From: Prorocentrum cordatum
Taxonomy: Eukaryota; Sar; Dinophyceae; Prorocentrales; Prorocentraceae
Length of the DNA: 64,000 nucleotides
Direction: 5' to 3'
Assembly (NCBI GenBank): GCA_963575745.1
Contig: CAUYUJ010014623.1
Location: forward strand, 76,001 to 140,000
Position numbers and translations under genes: made by a program. Positions 20,542 through 31,271 of this stretch are shown here, piece after piece (position 1 is the first letter of the stretch; each line of letters starts with the position of its first letter). Under the pieces are notes generated by a model that was given only the letters and a program-made list of their open reading frames with translations, made no database searches and had not been told where the DNA came from.

Positions 20542-21551
20542 ATCCTCGGGGTCGTTCCTGTGTGTGTGTGTGTGTGCAGCGGGACCTGCTGTGGGTCCAG
20601 GGCCGGCCTCGGCCTTGCGTTCCCCATGATGTGCTCTTGCTGCACAGGGCGAGGCTTGTAATGGCCCGCGTGGGCTGCAGAGACGAGCGCCGCGAACCAC
20701 ACGCCCTCATACATGCACGGTTTTTCAGGATCCAGGTTGCAGGGAGTTTACCCAGAGACAATAGCGTGAAGCTACCATCAACCCAGAGACAATAGAGTGA
20801 AGTCACCACCAGGTATTGTTTTTCAGGATCGAGGCTAAAGGCAAGGTGGCTGCGCCGCACGCCGCGCGGGGCGGCTCACGGGGCAGGATGCTTACGGTTC
20901 GGGTGCACGCTGCGTCGATGCTTCCCCTCACCATGCGTTGCGAACGACTATTATGTTTGTTGCATGCCTGCGTCGCAGACCTGGCGTGCCACCCTCAGGC
21001 GCGCCAGTGCTAGAAGATTTTTTACAGAAAAGAGAGAAATTCAAACAACAACAAAAGAAAGACACAACAAAATGCACCCTCACCACACCGTACCAACGCT
21101 AAACCTCGGGCGAAACCTCACTGCACATCGAACATCTGCCTCGAGAATGTCCAGCCCTTTCTGGATCTGAGCTGGCCTCCTGACTCGCTCTAGCCCCAAC
21201 ACCCATCCGCCCGATCTAACTCCTTCACCGTGTTCAAGGGGCCGCCTTCCTTTCCTTGTCCTCCTCGGCAACCGCTCGCCGTCTCCTCGCCCCTCTGTGC
21301 GCACATGCGCTGCACAGTTGCCCTGCTGTGCCCGACCGACTCGTGGGACCGCCGAGCCGGCGATCAAGCGAATGTGCGGGCGGGGGGGGCATTGATACCA
21401 GCAGGGCCCGAGGGGTCCTTGGCCCCAGCGGCCCTCCACAGCCAAGCGAATAGCGGTGCTATCCCAATATACCCAGGAACACACACACATATATATATAT
21501 ACACACCTATATAAACATGTGTATGTGCATACCGATATTTATATGTAAATC
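20542..21551. other. No recognisable gene
   Basis: This stretch includes a short (GT)n at 20560-20577 and a near-duplicate CAACCCAGAGACAATAG at about 20749/20778. A (CA)/(TA) tract lies at 21480-21510. No domain is visible in either strand. Confidence 0.5.
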
Positions 21552-22130
21552 TACATACATGTGTACAGGAGGTTGGGGGGTGATATCGAATTGAATTGGA
21601 GACCCCCCGCCGGGAAATCGGTTTTAGTTTCGTGTTCGTGTCGTGCCTTCGGGAGCACCCCGCAGTTGCGGCGGGTAAGAGTGAGGGGGCGGCGGGGGCG
21701 TCGGCAGTCTGAGAGGCTCTGCAAGCGCCCGCCGCAGGCGCCTACTTTTTACAAGTTGTACAACGTTCCCGCCGCAGGCGCCGATTTTTCGTTAAAGCAA
21801 TGTGGGCGGGTCGCGGGTGGGACCGCGGGCCGAGTCGCGGCTGGGTCGCGGGTGGATCACGGGAGGGTCTCGGGTGGGTCGCGGGTGGGTCGCGGGGTGG
21901 GGTGGGTCGCGGGTGTGTGGCGGGTGGGTCGCGGAAGGGTCGTGGGTGGGTCGCGGGTGGGTCGCGGGGTTGATCGCGGGTGGGTCGCGGGGCTGGTCGC
22001 GGGTGGGACGACACCAAACAGTAACAAGCAACAGCAACAACACAACAGCCACAAAACATCGATAACAAAGAGAATCCGTACTGCGGAATCCCACTTCAGC
22101 CACGCACCCAGGGACAGTGCACGACCGTTC
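21552..22130 (+). repeat. Palindrome-end copy plus dispersed repeat C with GGGTCGCGGGT minisatellite
   Basis: 21555-21665 repeats the end of the giant palindrome (GGAGGTTGGGGGGTGA..ATCGAATTGA, CGGTTTTAGTTTCGTGTTCG). 21665-22125 is repeat C: GTAAGAGTGAGGGGGCGGCG, GTCGGCAGTCT, CCCGCCGCAGGCGC, then about 20 units of GGGTCGCGGGT (21825-22010), then CCCACTTCAGCCACGCACCC. The same order without the expansion is at 54.88-55.12 kb. Confidence 0.75.
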
Positions 22131-22154
22131 GGCCACCTCAAGCAAATCTGCATG

Positions 22155-24221
22155 CATGTATATGGGAGGTTGGGGGGTGAGATCGAATTGACCGCACTAC
22201 CGCCGGGACATCGGTTTTGGTTTCGTGTTCGTGTCTTGCGTTCGGGCGAGGCGACGTCGCGTGGGCGGCCGAGAGCTGAACCCGCCGCTGTTAGGGCGGA
22301 ACCAGTTTAAATGATTCTTCGACCGGTTGGCCGCCGGTGATCCGCGGGCGTTCCGATGGTGTCCCGATGACGTCTCTATGGGGTCCATATGGTGTTCCGA
22401 TGGTGTCTCGATCGGTGGTGCACCGATTGTGTTCGGACGGTGTCCACATGGTGTCCACATGGTGTCCACATGGGTGTCCGCATAGTGTCCACACGGGTGT
22501 CCACATGGTGTCCACATGGTGTCCACATGGTGTCCACACGGTGTCCCATGGTGTCCACATGGTGTTCCGATGGTGTCACGATGCTGTTTCGATGGTGTCC
22601 CGATGGTTGTCCGATGGTTGTCCCGTGGAATCATTAGATGAGTAGATGGTGAGATCGATCGATAGTGCGGTCGATAGGTATATGGAGGGATCGAGTGTGA
22701 GATGGGTAGTGAGACTGGTTGATCGTGATTCTGATAAATGATAGGGTGACCGACGGGGAGATCAACAGTGAGGTCGATGAACAGATTGACTCCGATAGTG
22801 AGATGGTGCGGTCGATTGTGAGACCAGTATACCGATAGTGAGACAGATAGTGTTATCGGCAAACATTTATTACGAGATCAATCGCTAGATCGGCGGTATG
22901 ACCGACAGTGCGATTGATTCGCATATAATGGTGTGTATATATAGAGTGAGATCGATAGAGAGACCTATAGTGAGTCCGAAATGGAGATCGATAGAGCAAT
23001 GGTGGATGGATTGACCACAAGGGTGTGCCGATGGTGTTCTGATGGTGTCCCGATGGTGTCCTGATGGTGGCTTTTAGTTGTCCCAAGGGTGTCCGGATGG
23101 TGTCCTATCGCAGTGATCATCAGGTAGTTCCCCCCCACCAAAATTTGTTTGCCACCCGAAGGGTGGTCGTATAGGTACCTAGACGACCACCGTTCGGGTG
23201 ATAAGGAGGTTATAATGGGGGTGGGGGCAATTGATGACGATTGCAGTGGCTGTGATCGTGGCGACGCTTGTGACGACGAGTTGGCCACGACGCACCACGA
23301 CAATGTTGGTGACGGTGCATGATGGCGGTGCACGGGGGTGATGCTAGTTACAATGCCTGTCGTAGTGGCGATGCGTGGCGGCGATGCTGATGATAAACGG
23401 GGCATCGTCAAACGCGCAGCGAGCACCAGCAGCAGTGCATCCAGCAACCTTGGCCGGCAGAGCCTTGCCAGCGGCACGGCCAATGACTCGTCACCGCTGG
23501 AATCGCAGGCAGCTATAAATGCCACCTCCACTGCAGCATATGTGGCACTTCTTTGCGCGCGGCCCCCGGTGGCGCGCCGAAGATGGTCCAAGGCATGTTT
23601 GCACAGCGGCGAGCGTCCCCTGGGCACCGTCTCACGATCAATCGGTTTCACCACCCATCTCATTCTAGATGTCCGATGTTTCTATCTATCGACCTCGTGA
23701 CCACTGGATCCTGCTATCGATGTCACCAGCGATCGATCCCACTACGAGCTCACTTTGCACTCTCCATTTACCCATATACCTCATTGTCTTCGTCTATCTA
23801 TCTGTCTCACGATCTATCGATCTCACAATCGACCTCGGGATCGATCTCACTAACGATTTGTTGATCGATCTCGCGATCGATCTCGGCATCGATCTTGCCA
23901 CCGATCTCACTATCGAACCCACTATCGATCTTACTGTCGACCTCGACGGGACACCACAGGACACCGCACCGCGGGATACCGCGCCACGGGAAAGCATGGA
24001 CCATCGCGGGACACCGGCAGGACACCCCCGGGCCACCGCCGGCCATTCGGGGGGAGCAGAGACATTGAGCCCTGTTTCGCCCTAGGCAGGGCGAGATCAT
24101 TATTATCGCCCGCCCACGCAGCTTCGCCTCGCCCGCACGCACGACACGAAACCTGAACCGATTTCCCGGTAGGGGTCTCTTTGTTTCACTGCGATCTCAC
24201 TCCCCAATTTCCGACATACAT
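22155..24221. mobile_element. Giant imperfect palindrome / foldback element (2.07 kb)
   Basis: The outermost bases CATGTAT, GGTTGGGGGGTGAGATCG and GTTTCGTGTTCGTGTCTTGC (22155-22240) are mirrored by 24130-24221. Next inward, CGGGCGAGGCGA..GCGTGGGCGG is mirrored at 24105-24135. GGTGTCC-type repeats pair with GGACACC types (22340-22620 against 23945-24035). GATCGATAGTGAG tandem text (22635-22990) pairs with TCTCACTATCGATC text (23680-23940). A hairpin of 17/18 pairing (23153-23200, loop AGGTACCT) lies at the centre. 23240-23650 appears unpaired. No ORF is credible. Confidence 0.75.
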
Positions 24222-24559
24222 GGCAACACTTGGATAGGACATTGCGACAGGCGTGCGATCACCATCTGGCCCAAATCCGATGCAGATTTCTCTGTCCTCT
24301 TCCCTCTCGCTACCCCCCGCTACCCCTCGCCTATCTCTCCATTTTCTCCCCCATCGCCGTGTCCCGCTTCCGCTCCGCTCTTGCGAATTCAAAACGCGTC
24401 TCAGTCGCACAACCCTCTAGCGCAGAGCCCCTCTCCTTGGCTCCACCTCCCTCGCCACGTCTCCCCCTCTGCATTCTCACTGCCCCTCCGTGCTTTCTTC
24501 GAGAGGAAGAGTTCCAGTACTCCTCGTCTGAGTCCCCCACTACGACTGGTGGGGTGGGA

Positions 24560-24648
<89 letters not shown>

Positions 24649-24709
24649 GAGGAGGAGGAGGAGGAGGAGGAGGAGGAGGAGGAGGAGGAGGAGCAGGAGC
24701 AGGAGCATG

Positions 24710-24742
<33 letters not shown>

Positions 24743-24785
24743 GTGGTGATGCTGATGGTGATGCTGATGCTAATTATGATGCTGC

Positions 24786-24817
<32 letters not shown>

Positions 24818-25030
24818 CGGCTGATGGTGATGCTGCTGATGATGGTGGCGTTGGTCTGATGCTGTTGCTGATGCTGCTTATGATGATGCTGATGATGATG
24901 ATGGTGATGCTGGTGTTCATTATCACCATCATCATCATCAGCATCATCACCATCATCATCAGCATCATCACCATTCTCCTCCTCCTCCTCCTCCTCCTCC
25001 TCCTCCTCCTCATCATCATCATCATCATCT
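24560..25030 (+). repeat. (ATG)n, (AGG)n and (GAT)/(ATC)n microsatellite block
   Basis: Pure ATG repeats run for about 90 bases, AGG for about 50, then interrupted GAT/GCT repeats to 24910, where the strand sense flips to ATC repeats, ending with (TCC)n at 24975-25010. All ORFs here (poly-Asp, poly-Met, poly-Arg, poly-Ser) are tract translations. Confidence 0.95.
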
Positions 25031-25039
25031 TGGTCATCA

Positions 25040-25704
25040 TCAGGAAGGGGGAGCCTTCTGCCTCTCGCCTGGCCAGGCCCTCGCCAGCGAGCAGGTCGGC
25101 ATGGGCGAGCTGTACACCTCTCGCTGCGGGCAGGCCGTCAGGGCAGGGCAGGTGTTTGTTTTATTTTTTTGGTCCGTGTGTTTCGTCGGTTATGTTTCCG
25201 TTTTTTGTTGTTGATTGTTTCTCCCTCTCCCCACTCGAGGGCTCATTTCGATCCATCTGGTTCGATTCGATTCGACTTTGACGGTTTCCGATTTCGTTTC
25301 GGTTCGACCTGGGATTCCGATTTGGGCTCCGATTTCTCATTGGAGGCATATTAGCCTGCCGATGTCAACCGATCGTTTTTATTCTGACTTGGTTGCCGAT
25401 GTTCGCTGATCCGATTCATTTCGATCGCCGATCCGACTTATCGATTCGATTCTGGGCTCTCCCGCCCCTCGACTACACGGTCACAGGCAAGAGACCACCC
25501 CAAGAGGCACCGTGACCGATTGGGCGGACGGGCACCCTGGGGGGCTCTGTGTGCAAAGCGAGGAGGAGGAGGAGGAGGAGGAGGAGGAGGAGGAGGAGGG
25601 GCGAGGAGCGAGGAGGGAGGAGCGAATCGAGCGAGGAGAGGAGGAGGAGCGAGGGAGGGAAGGGAACAGTCGTGGGGACGCTGCCCTTCGCAGGAAGGAC
25701 CTCT
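25040..25704. other. No gene; GATTCGAT-rich text and (AGG)n
   Basis: 25230-25450 is rich in TCGATTCGATT/TTCGGTTCG words. 25558-25600 is an (AGG)n tract. I see no gene. Confidence 0.5.
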
Positions 25705-25990
25705 CGCGATAGCGTCCTCGGGATGCCCGAACCTGATGGGCCTGTTTTCCACCACCACCACCACCATAAGTCGGAGAGGGAGGGGGCCCTCCTCCTCCTC
25801 CTCCTCCTCCTGCTCCTCCTCCTCCTCCTCGCTCCTCCTCCTTTTCGTCGTCCTCCTCTTCCTCCTCCTCCTCCTCCTCCTCCTTCTCGTCCTCCTCCTC
25901 CTCGTTCTCCTCCTTCCCCCCTCCAACTCATGGTGGTGGTGGTGGTGGAAAACAGGCCCATCAGAATCGTCCCGAACGGTCGCCAGATAT
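25705..25990. mobile_element. Inverted-repeat element H with CT-tract core
   Basis: CTGATGGGCCTGTTTTCCAC..(CCA)n..CATAAGTCGGAG (25731-25780) is mirrored by CAACTCATGGTGG..GGAAAACAGGCCCATCAG (25922-25965): about 50 paired bases with few mismatches, continuing outward through CCCGAACC/CCCGAACGG. The core is a CTCCT-rich tract. A solo homologue is at 13.13 kb. Confidence 0.75.
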
Positions 25991-26394
25991 CCGAGTTTTG
26001 CCGCGAATTGGGCGTCGCGTGGTGGGGGTGGGGGGCGATAGATGGGGGGGGGCGGCAGCGGGGGTGGCCGAAACGGAGCCGCTTGGGGCCCCTAGAGGGG
26101 CCCGTTAGGCCCAAGCGGGGGCATTCAGGGCCCGAGAACTGCATCTCGCTTTCCCCGAGGATCGGCGGGGGACCCGAGAGCAGGAGTTGGAGGAGGACCG
26201 GGGGAGGCGCCGGAGGATGGAGGGCGGAGGAGGAGGAGGAAGAGGATCGAAGCTTGATGGAAGAGGGGCTGCCTCCGTCAGAGCGGGGCCTCTGGCTCGC
26301 AGCCTTCGGGTTGGCGGGGGGTCGGCGAGAGCAGCCCCCCGGGGCTGGCGGGCCGCTGCCGTCGCAGCGCGTGCCGCGAGCGGTGCAGTCGGAC
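25991..26394. other. G-rich sequence without recognisable gene
   Basis: Long overlapping ORFs on both strands (one of 352 codons from 25549, one of 370 on the minus strand) run through tracts and repeat D. Their composition follows the tracts, so I reject them as genes. Confidence 0.5.
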
Positions 26395-26790
26395 TGGGGC
26401 ATAACATCGGGGTGCCGGGGAAGTGTTCGGGTTCGATTGGAAGTTTGCGGACGTTTTCGTCGGTTCTCGGCGGTTTTCCAGCCTCGGGATGTGTTCCAGC
26501 GGCTGTGCCTCGCCGAGAGATTTCCAGGGGTGCCGGGATCGTCCCGCGCGGCCGCCGGAGACCGCAGTTCTGACCTAGAAATCATTTTCGGCAGGACCGA
26601 GGTATAACATCAGGGTGGGTTCGGGGAGGGTGCCTTAATGGTCTTCGTGTTCTTTGGATGCTCTTGCGCATTCTGGGGGGGGGTACCCTCGAATGTTCGG
26701 TGTGTTTTTGCCGGCGGAGGGCCTCCTGTTCTTGTCGAGTGTTCTTCTGTCCTAGGTCTGGCTGTACTCCGCGCACCAGAGGTCTTTCCT
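26395..26790 (+). repeat. Dispersed repeat D, long copy 2
   Basis: See copy at 19.90 kb: the two align over nearly 400 bases including GTTTTCCAGCCTCGGGATGT and the following CATTTTCGGCAGGACCGAGG block. Confidence 0.8.
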
Positions 26791-26818
26791 GTCCGGGTCT
26801 CAGGGGCAACGACAGGAG

Positions 26819-27185
26819 GGGAATGCATCGGCCCCAAATTGCCCATTGATCGCCGATTGCCGTCTGATAGCACCCCGCCCGCTAACGTCCGGATTCGTTA
26901 TCGTGGACCTATCGCCGATCTATCGGTGACTTGTTCCCGATTCCAGGTGGATGTTCCCCCCCTTTGCCAGTCCCCCCCGATCTTTGTTCCTCAGGGTCTG
27001 CGACCACTCGCGAATCCTACCCTTGCGGGTTCGACCAGCGCTGGGATATCGCCCATCCCAAGCAGGGTTCACTTCAGGGGAAACGATACGGGGGTGGGAA
27101 ATTGGGGATGCATCGACCCCGAATCGCCTGTTCATCCCGATATTTAGGGTCCTGATAGCCCACCCCTCCTAGGAACGCGCGGTTT
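26819..27185 (+). repeat. Degenerate 284-bp direct duplication
   Basis: GGGAATGCATCGGCCCCAAA..GATAGCACCCCGCCC (26819) recurs as GGGGATGCATCGACCCCGAA..GATAGCCCACCCCTC (27103). Confidence 0.55.
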
Positions 27186-27194
27186 CGCCATCCT

Positions 27195-27300
27195 TCAGCG
27201 GGCGGAAAGCGGTAACAATTATTGTCAAAAGAGCGTCCCCATACTCTTTTTTATAACTATTTGGGAGTATGTCTCCTGTAGAGGGGCACGCCCGACTTCA
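27195..27300 (-). mobile_element. MITE family A, truncated copy
   Basis: The right terminus, read inward on the minus strand, is TGAAGTCGGGCGTGCCCC with CTACAG at position 20, as in the 13.4- and 55.3-kb copies. The internal AGTATGGGGAC block is shared. The left end is not found, because a duplication unrelated to the MITE occupies bases up to about 27185. Confidence 0.65.
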
Positions 27301-27759
27301 GGGTTGACTGTGATGACGCGGCTAGTGTGCCAGAGAGCTAGCCGGCCCGTGCGACGTCCGCCCCCCGCGCGCGCCCCGGAGAAGGGGGCCCAGCGCCTAT
27401 CCGAGAGATGCGCGCGGAGTTCCGTCAGGTTGTGTGTTTCTGCCGCGTGTTGTTCTCCGGCGAAGGGTCAGAGGAGGAAAATGTACCCATATTCATGCAG
27501 TGGCGAAGCGTCCTGGCTTGCCTCTAGGCCCACCAAAGAATGTTCTAAGAACCTTTTGTGGTCTGCACGAATTTTTCTTAGAACATATTTGGCGGGGACT
27601 GTCAAGGTTTAACGCATCGAACTCATGTTCTCAGAACGTTTTTGGGGTTCTTGGAACATTTTTGGGTTCTTAGAGCATTTCGCGGTATGCCTATAGAAAT
27701 GCCGGGACGGTTCGGGTTGACCCAACATTCCTCTACCCGCGAAGCAGCAGACGGTCTCC
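27301..27759. other. Non-coding stretch with TTCnnGAA palindrome cluster
   Basis: 27535-27690 holds GTTCTAAGAAC-, TTCTTAGAAC-, GTTCTCAGAAC-, TTCTTGGAAC- and TTCTTAGAGC-type words about every 20-50 bases, each followed by TTTTTGG-like text. No gene. Confidence 0.5.
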
Positions 27760-28134
27760 TTGGCGGCGAAGGTCAAGGCGGTCGAGGAGCGTGAGAAGGC
27801 TTTCCAGGCGAAGGTCAAGGCCCTGCAGGACACCTCTGCCAAGGCCGGTGCCGGAGCGGGCCAGGAGAGCGCGCGACCCTGGGCCAAAGGGCCGAGCGAG
27901 GTCGAGAAGCGGCTGCGCAAGAAGAAGTGGCTCGAGGCGGAGTACGACTGCTCGTCGGGCCTGTGGGGGGAGGCGCTCGCTGAGGTGGAGGCGCAGCTGC
28001 GGTCAGCCCGTGAGTCACGGGACCGTGCCAAGGCCACGGCAGCGCAGCTACGCGATGCCAGCCTTCGTGCTGAGAAGGCGGCGTCCACGCTGGTCGCAGC
28101 GGAGTCGACGAGCCGAAATCCTTCACATCAGTAA
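27760..28134 (+). pseudogene. Coiled-coil fragment resembling a LINE ORF1
   Basis: The ORF has 124 codons: KVKAVEEREKAFQAKVKAL, then EVEKRLRKKKWLEAEYDC, then ALAEVEAQLRSARESRDRAK. A heptad-like pattern of Ala/Leu with charged residues predicts a long coiled coil. Similar chains precede the endonuclease/RT frame in dinoflagellate LINE-like elements, and the ORF1-like protein at 31272 has the same style. No endonuclease or RT follows here, so it is either a 5'-retained fragment or a host coiled-coil pseudogene. The reading frame is open upstream of the Met to about 27740. Confidence 0.45.
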
Positions 28135-28459
28135 TTTTGGGTCTCGGAGCCCACAGGGCGGTTTTTCATGTTTTCCATTCGACGTTCCATGAAGCCCGAT
28201 GTCATTCCGAGGCCGCGCGTCGAACGTTTTCGATGGCGCGTCGCGTTATGCGATGTCACGTGCGTTGGGGTCGTCAAAGGCTTGCGTGCTCGTTGCGGAT
28301 CGGTTGATGTGGGCTGGGGTTTCTCAGGATTGTACATTTGCTTTGCGCTGGGGCGATTTCGACCCCCATCCTTGGCTGATCCACCCCGCGGGTAACGTCG
28401 CAGGAAGAGTTCGATCATTTCGTTCGTAGTGCCAGCGATGCTGTCGCGGACATTGACCG
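28135..28459. other. No recognisable feature
   Basis: Unique-looking sequence with short ORFs only; nothing supported. Confidence 0.5.
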
Positions 28460-28740
28460 CGCCACGGGGGGGGGTCGTCCAGAAATTTCCTACCATATTG
28501 CAGTGTTGGTTCTTCGTTTTGAAGAGACACCGCCCCGCGTCATTCCTTCCGGCCCCCTCCCTCGTCCTCCCTCTTCGCGTATCTGCCCCTGCTCTCCGCG
28601 TGTCTCCGTCGTCATCGTCCATCGTCATCGTCGCCATCACCATCATCATCAGCATCATCAGCATTCTCGCCGTCTCCATCATCAATACCACCACCATCCT
28701 CATCAACATCATCAAAACACCCCCCTTGTTCCCCCGCGTC
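28460..28740 (+). repeat. Dispersed repeat F with (ATC)n tract
   Basis: TTTCCTACCATATTGCAGTG, TTCTTCGTTTTGAAGAGACA, CCGCGTCATTCC, then CGTCATC/ATCATC repeats. The inverted counterpart is 42.27-42.50 kb (CGTCTTGAAGAGACGGTCCC on its minus strand). Both lie directly beside the satellite family. Confidence 0.7.
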
Positions 28741-28767
28741 TCTGCTTCGCCACATCCCCCGCAAGTC

Positions 28768-29220
28768 TCGTGGCCTTGTGAGGTGCTCCACCGAAGGCCC
28801 CATCGGCAGGGTCCTTAGTGCGCCGCCCAGCCCATGTCGGCACGCCCCTCAGACGCTTCGTGTCCCCATGAGGAGCTCATCGGAGGTCCCGGCGGCAAGG
28901 TCCACATGCCGTCGCCCAGGCCACATTGATGACACCTTCAAACATTTCGTGCCCCTATAGGCAGCTCCACCAAAAAAAGGTCCCAGCGGCAGGTTTCCCA
29001 GGCCGCCGCCCAGCATATTTCGGCATACGTTTCACACGCTTCGTGGCCCCACGGGGAGCTACACCGACGGCCCCACAGGCAGGGCCCACAGGCCGCCGCC
29101 CAGCCCATTCCGTCATACGCTCACAAGCTTCGTGGCCCCATTGGGGAGCACCCCCGATGGCCCAAGCGACAGGGTCCACATGCCGTCGCCCAGCCCATGT
29201 CGTCCACGAGTGGCGCCCAG
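28768..29220 (+). repeat. 89-bp satellite, five units
   Basis: TTCGTG anchors at about 28857, 28946, 29040 and 29129 (first partial unit from 28768) give an 89-94 bp period. Units carry CCACCGA..GGYCCC, GGCAGGGTCCACATGCCGTC and GCCCAGCCCA. Confidence 0.85.
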
Positions 29221-29279
29221 CACGGCTCCAAGAGCGCCCCAAGAGGCGCCGAGTAAGTTGCACCCTCATGCAAATAGTT

Positions 29280-29600
29280 TTTGTCACTTGTGGGGGTCCT
29301 CTTGGGGCCCTCTTGGAGCATTCTTGGGGCCCTCTGGGAGCGTTCTTGGGGCCTTCCCGGGGCCCCAGTGGGCCCTCGGAGGGCCCCAAGAACGTTCCCC
29401 GAGGGCCCCAAGAGGGACCCCCCAAAGTGGTACAAAGAATTCGCGCGAACGTGCAATCTGTTGTAGGCCTTTCGGGGCCCTCTGGGAGCTCTCTTGGGGC
29501 CCCCATTGGTGGCGCCTTGGGGCCTTGGGATGGCTCCAAGAGGCTTCGGGATTGCCCCAGACCGCCACAAGACAGCTCCGAGACGGCCGTCGAGCACCAC
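29280..29600 (+). repeat. CTTGGGGCCCTC minisatellite
   Basis: Units of 15-25 bases with the core TCTTGGGGCCCTCTTGG, turning midway (about 29390) into its complement CCCCAAGAG. Long ORFs on both strands derive from it. Confidence 0.75.
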
Positions 29601-29715
29601 GGGTGAAAGCAAGTGAGGCTAGGGAACAGGGCCTCTGGTAAGCCGCCACTGCGCCCCCTGGACTACCCAGACAGCGAGGGGACCTGAAACGCCCTGGGGC
29701 TCCAGGGGCCCCAGA

Positions 29716-29771
29716 TTAGTGAAGTGAAGGTTTTTGCCATGCAAGCACCCCGAAATTCTTCACTTCACTAA
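29716..29771. repeat. Perfect 14-bp inverted repeat, 28-base loop
   Basis: TTAGTGAAGTGAAG at 29716-29729 and CTTCACTTCACTAA at 29758-29771 are exact reverse complements. Confidence 0.9.
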
Positions 29772-30039
29772 ACCGGACCCAGGACGAACTCGCTACGCTC
29801 CAGTCCCGCGGGAGATCCAAGACTCCCGCCGCCGCCCGGGGACGTTGCTGCATTGCGGTGCTCTGGTCACTGTTAATGGCTTCCGCGGGCTGCAGCGGCT
29901 CACTTCCATGACTACCCCGACTCACGAATCCAGTGGTTGGTCTGGCTCTATGGGTTGGTTTCGTTGTGTCGGTTGATTTTATGCTTGGTTGGCGGTCGGT
30001 GGATTTCGCGTTGTTCATTGGTGTCGTGAAGTGATTTGT

Positions 30040-30235
30040 CGTTTGGTTGGTCAGTGCCGTTTTGTTGATTCGTGCCGTTTTGTTGGTTGGTGTCGTTTCG
30101 TTGGTTGGTGTCGTTTTGTTGCTTGGTGTCGTTTTGTTGCTTGGTGTCCTTTTGTTGGCCGGTGTCGATTTGTTGGTTTGTTGGTTGGTGTCGGTTTGTT
30201 GGTTGGTGTCGTTTTGTTGCTTGGCGTCGTCCTGG
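30040..30235 (+). repeat. ~20-bp minisatellite TGTCGTTTTGTTGGTTGG
   Basis: About nine units of 16-20 bases, with GTTGG/GTTGC variants. The apparent membrane-like ORFs (V/L/W-rich) over it are artefacts. Confidence 0.85.
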
Positions 30236-30409
30236 CGGCGTGGCCGATAATCGGCGGCCTGCAATGGCGCCAGGATTTGTTTCGGGCCAGCCTTGATCGC
30301 CCTCATCATTCTCATATTCGTCAGCGTCAGCACTCGTCGCCCCCATCCGCGCACACATGCGGCCCTGGTACGGCTCTCACGCGGCCCTGCGAAGGCCTTC
30401 ACTGTGCTC

Positions 30410-31070
30410 CCCAAAGCTTTCTGAGGGGCCCCCCAGAGGCCCCAAGAGGGCACTGGAAATTGTCGCTTCCAACTCCGCCAGGCGGAGGTCAACAAGGGTC
30501 TCACTGGTGCACTTCCAGGAATCGTCGTTCGATCCTCTTGGGGCCCTCCTGGGGCCTTCTGGAGCCGTCTTGGAAGCTCCGAGCGGCTCCATGAAGGCGC
30601 CGGGCGATATCGCTTCCAATTCCGCCAGGTGGAGTTAGACCAGGGGCTCACTGAGGCCCCTTTTTGCGCCCTCCTCTGCCTTTGAAAAAGCCCCGATGGG
30701 GTTCTTCAGTGCCGTCTTAGGGCCCCTAAGAGGCCTCCAGTAGGGTATTGAAGTTATCGCTTCCAACTCCGCCACGCGGAATTGAACCCAGGGCGGCTCT
30801 GTATGGCCTTTTCGGGGCCTTCTTAGAGCTTTTCTGAGGCCCTAAGTGGGCCCTGGGAGGTGTCATTTTCACGGGCGTTGAAAGTGACACCGCGGAGGGC
30901 CCTCTTGGGCCCTTCTTGGGGCCTCTCTTGGGTCCCTCTGGGAGCCCTCTTGGTGCCGCCCTGGGGCCTTCTCGGGGCCTTCTTGGAGCCTTTCTGGTGC
31001 TCTTTAAGTGGGCCCTGGGAGGTGTCACTTTCACGGGCGCTGAAAGTGACACATCGAAGGGCCCGCTTTC
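30410..31070 (+). repeat. ~145-160 bp tandem units with paired hairpins
   Basis: ATCGCTTCCAAYTCCGCCAG-GYGGAGTT occurs at about 30463, 30607 and 30749 (spacing 144 and 142). GTGTCAYTTTCA..TGAAAGTGACAC hairpins lie at 30860-30890 and 31022-31052 (spacing 162). Between them lies CTTGGGGCC minisatellite text. Confidence 0.75.
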
Positions 31071-31271
31071 CCTCGTAGCGCTGCCCGTGGCCGGGGCATT
31101 GTGCAGCGCATCCCTCGTCGAACGTATTTTGTCGGACGCGTGGTCGAATTCCGCCAGTTCGGTCGAGATGGTGGTCAAGCGGTTCGGTTGCAATGTAGCC
31201 ATGCGGATCTGAGCTTACCATTTCTTGCCATTTTGGCGGGGATCGCAGGAGCTTTTGTGTTGTGATCAACT

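Noticed and set aside
22440-22570. CRISPR-like array of GGTGTCCACAT repeats
   Set aside because: 12-base tandem repeats without unique spacers; a minisatellite within the giant palindrome.
25473-26607. 350-370 codon ORFs on both strands
   Set aside because: They overlap AGG/TCC tracts and a dispersed repeat; no motif.
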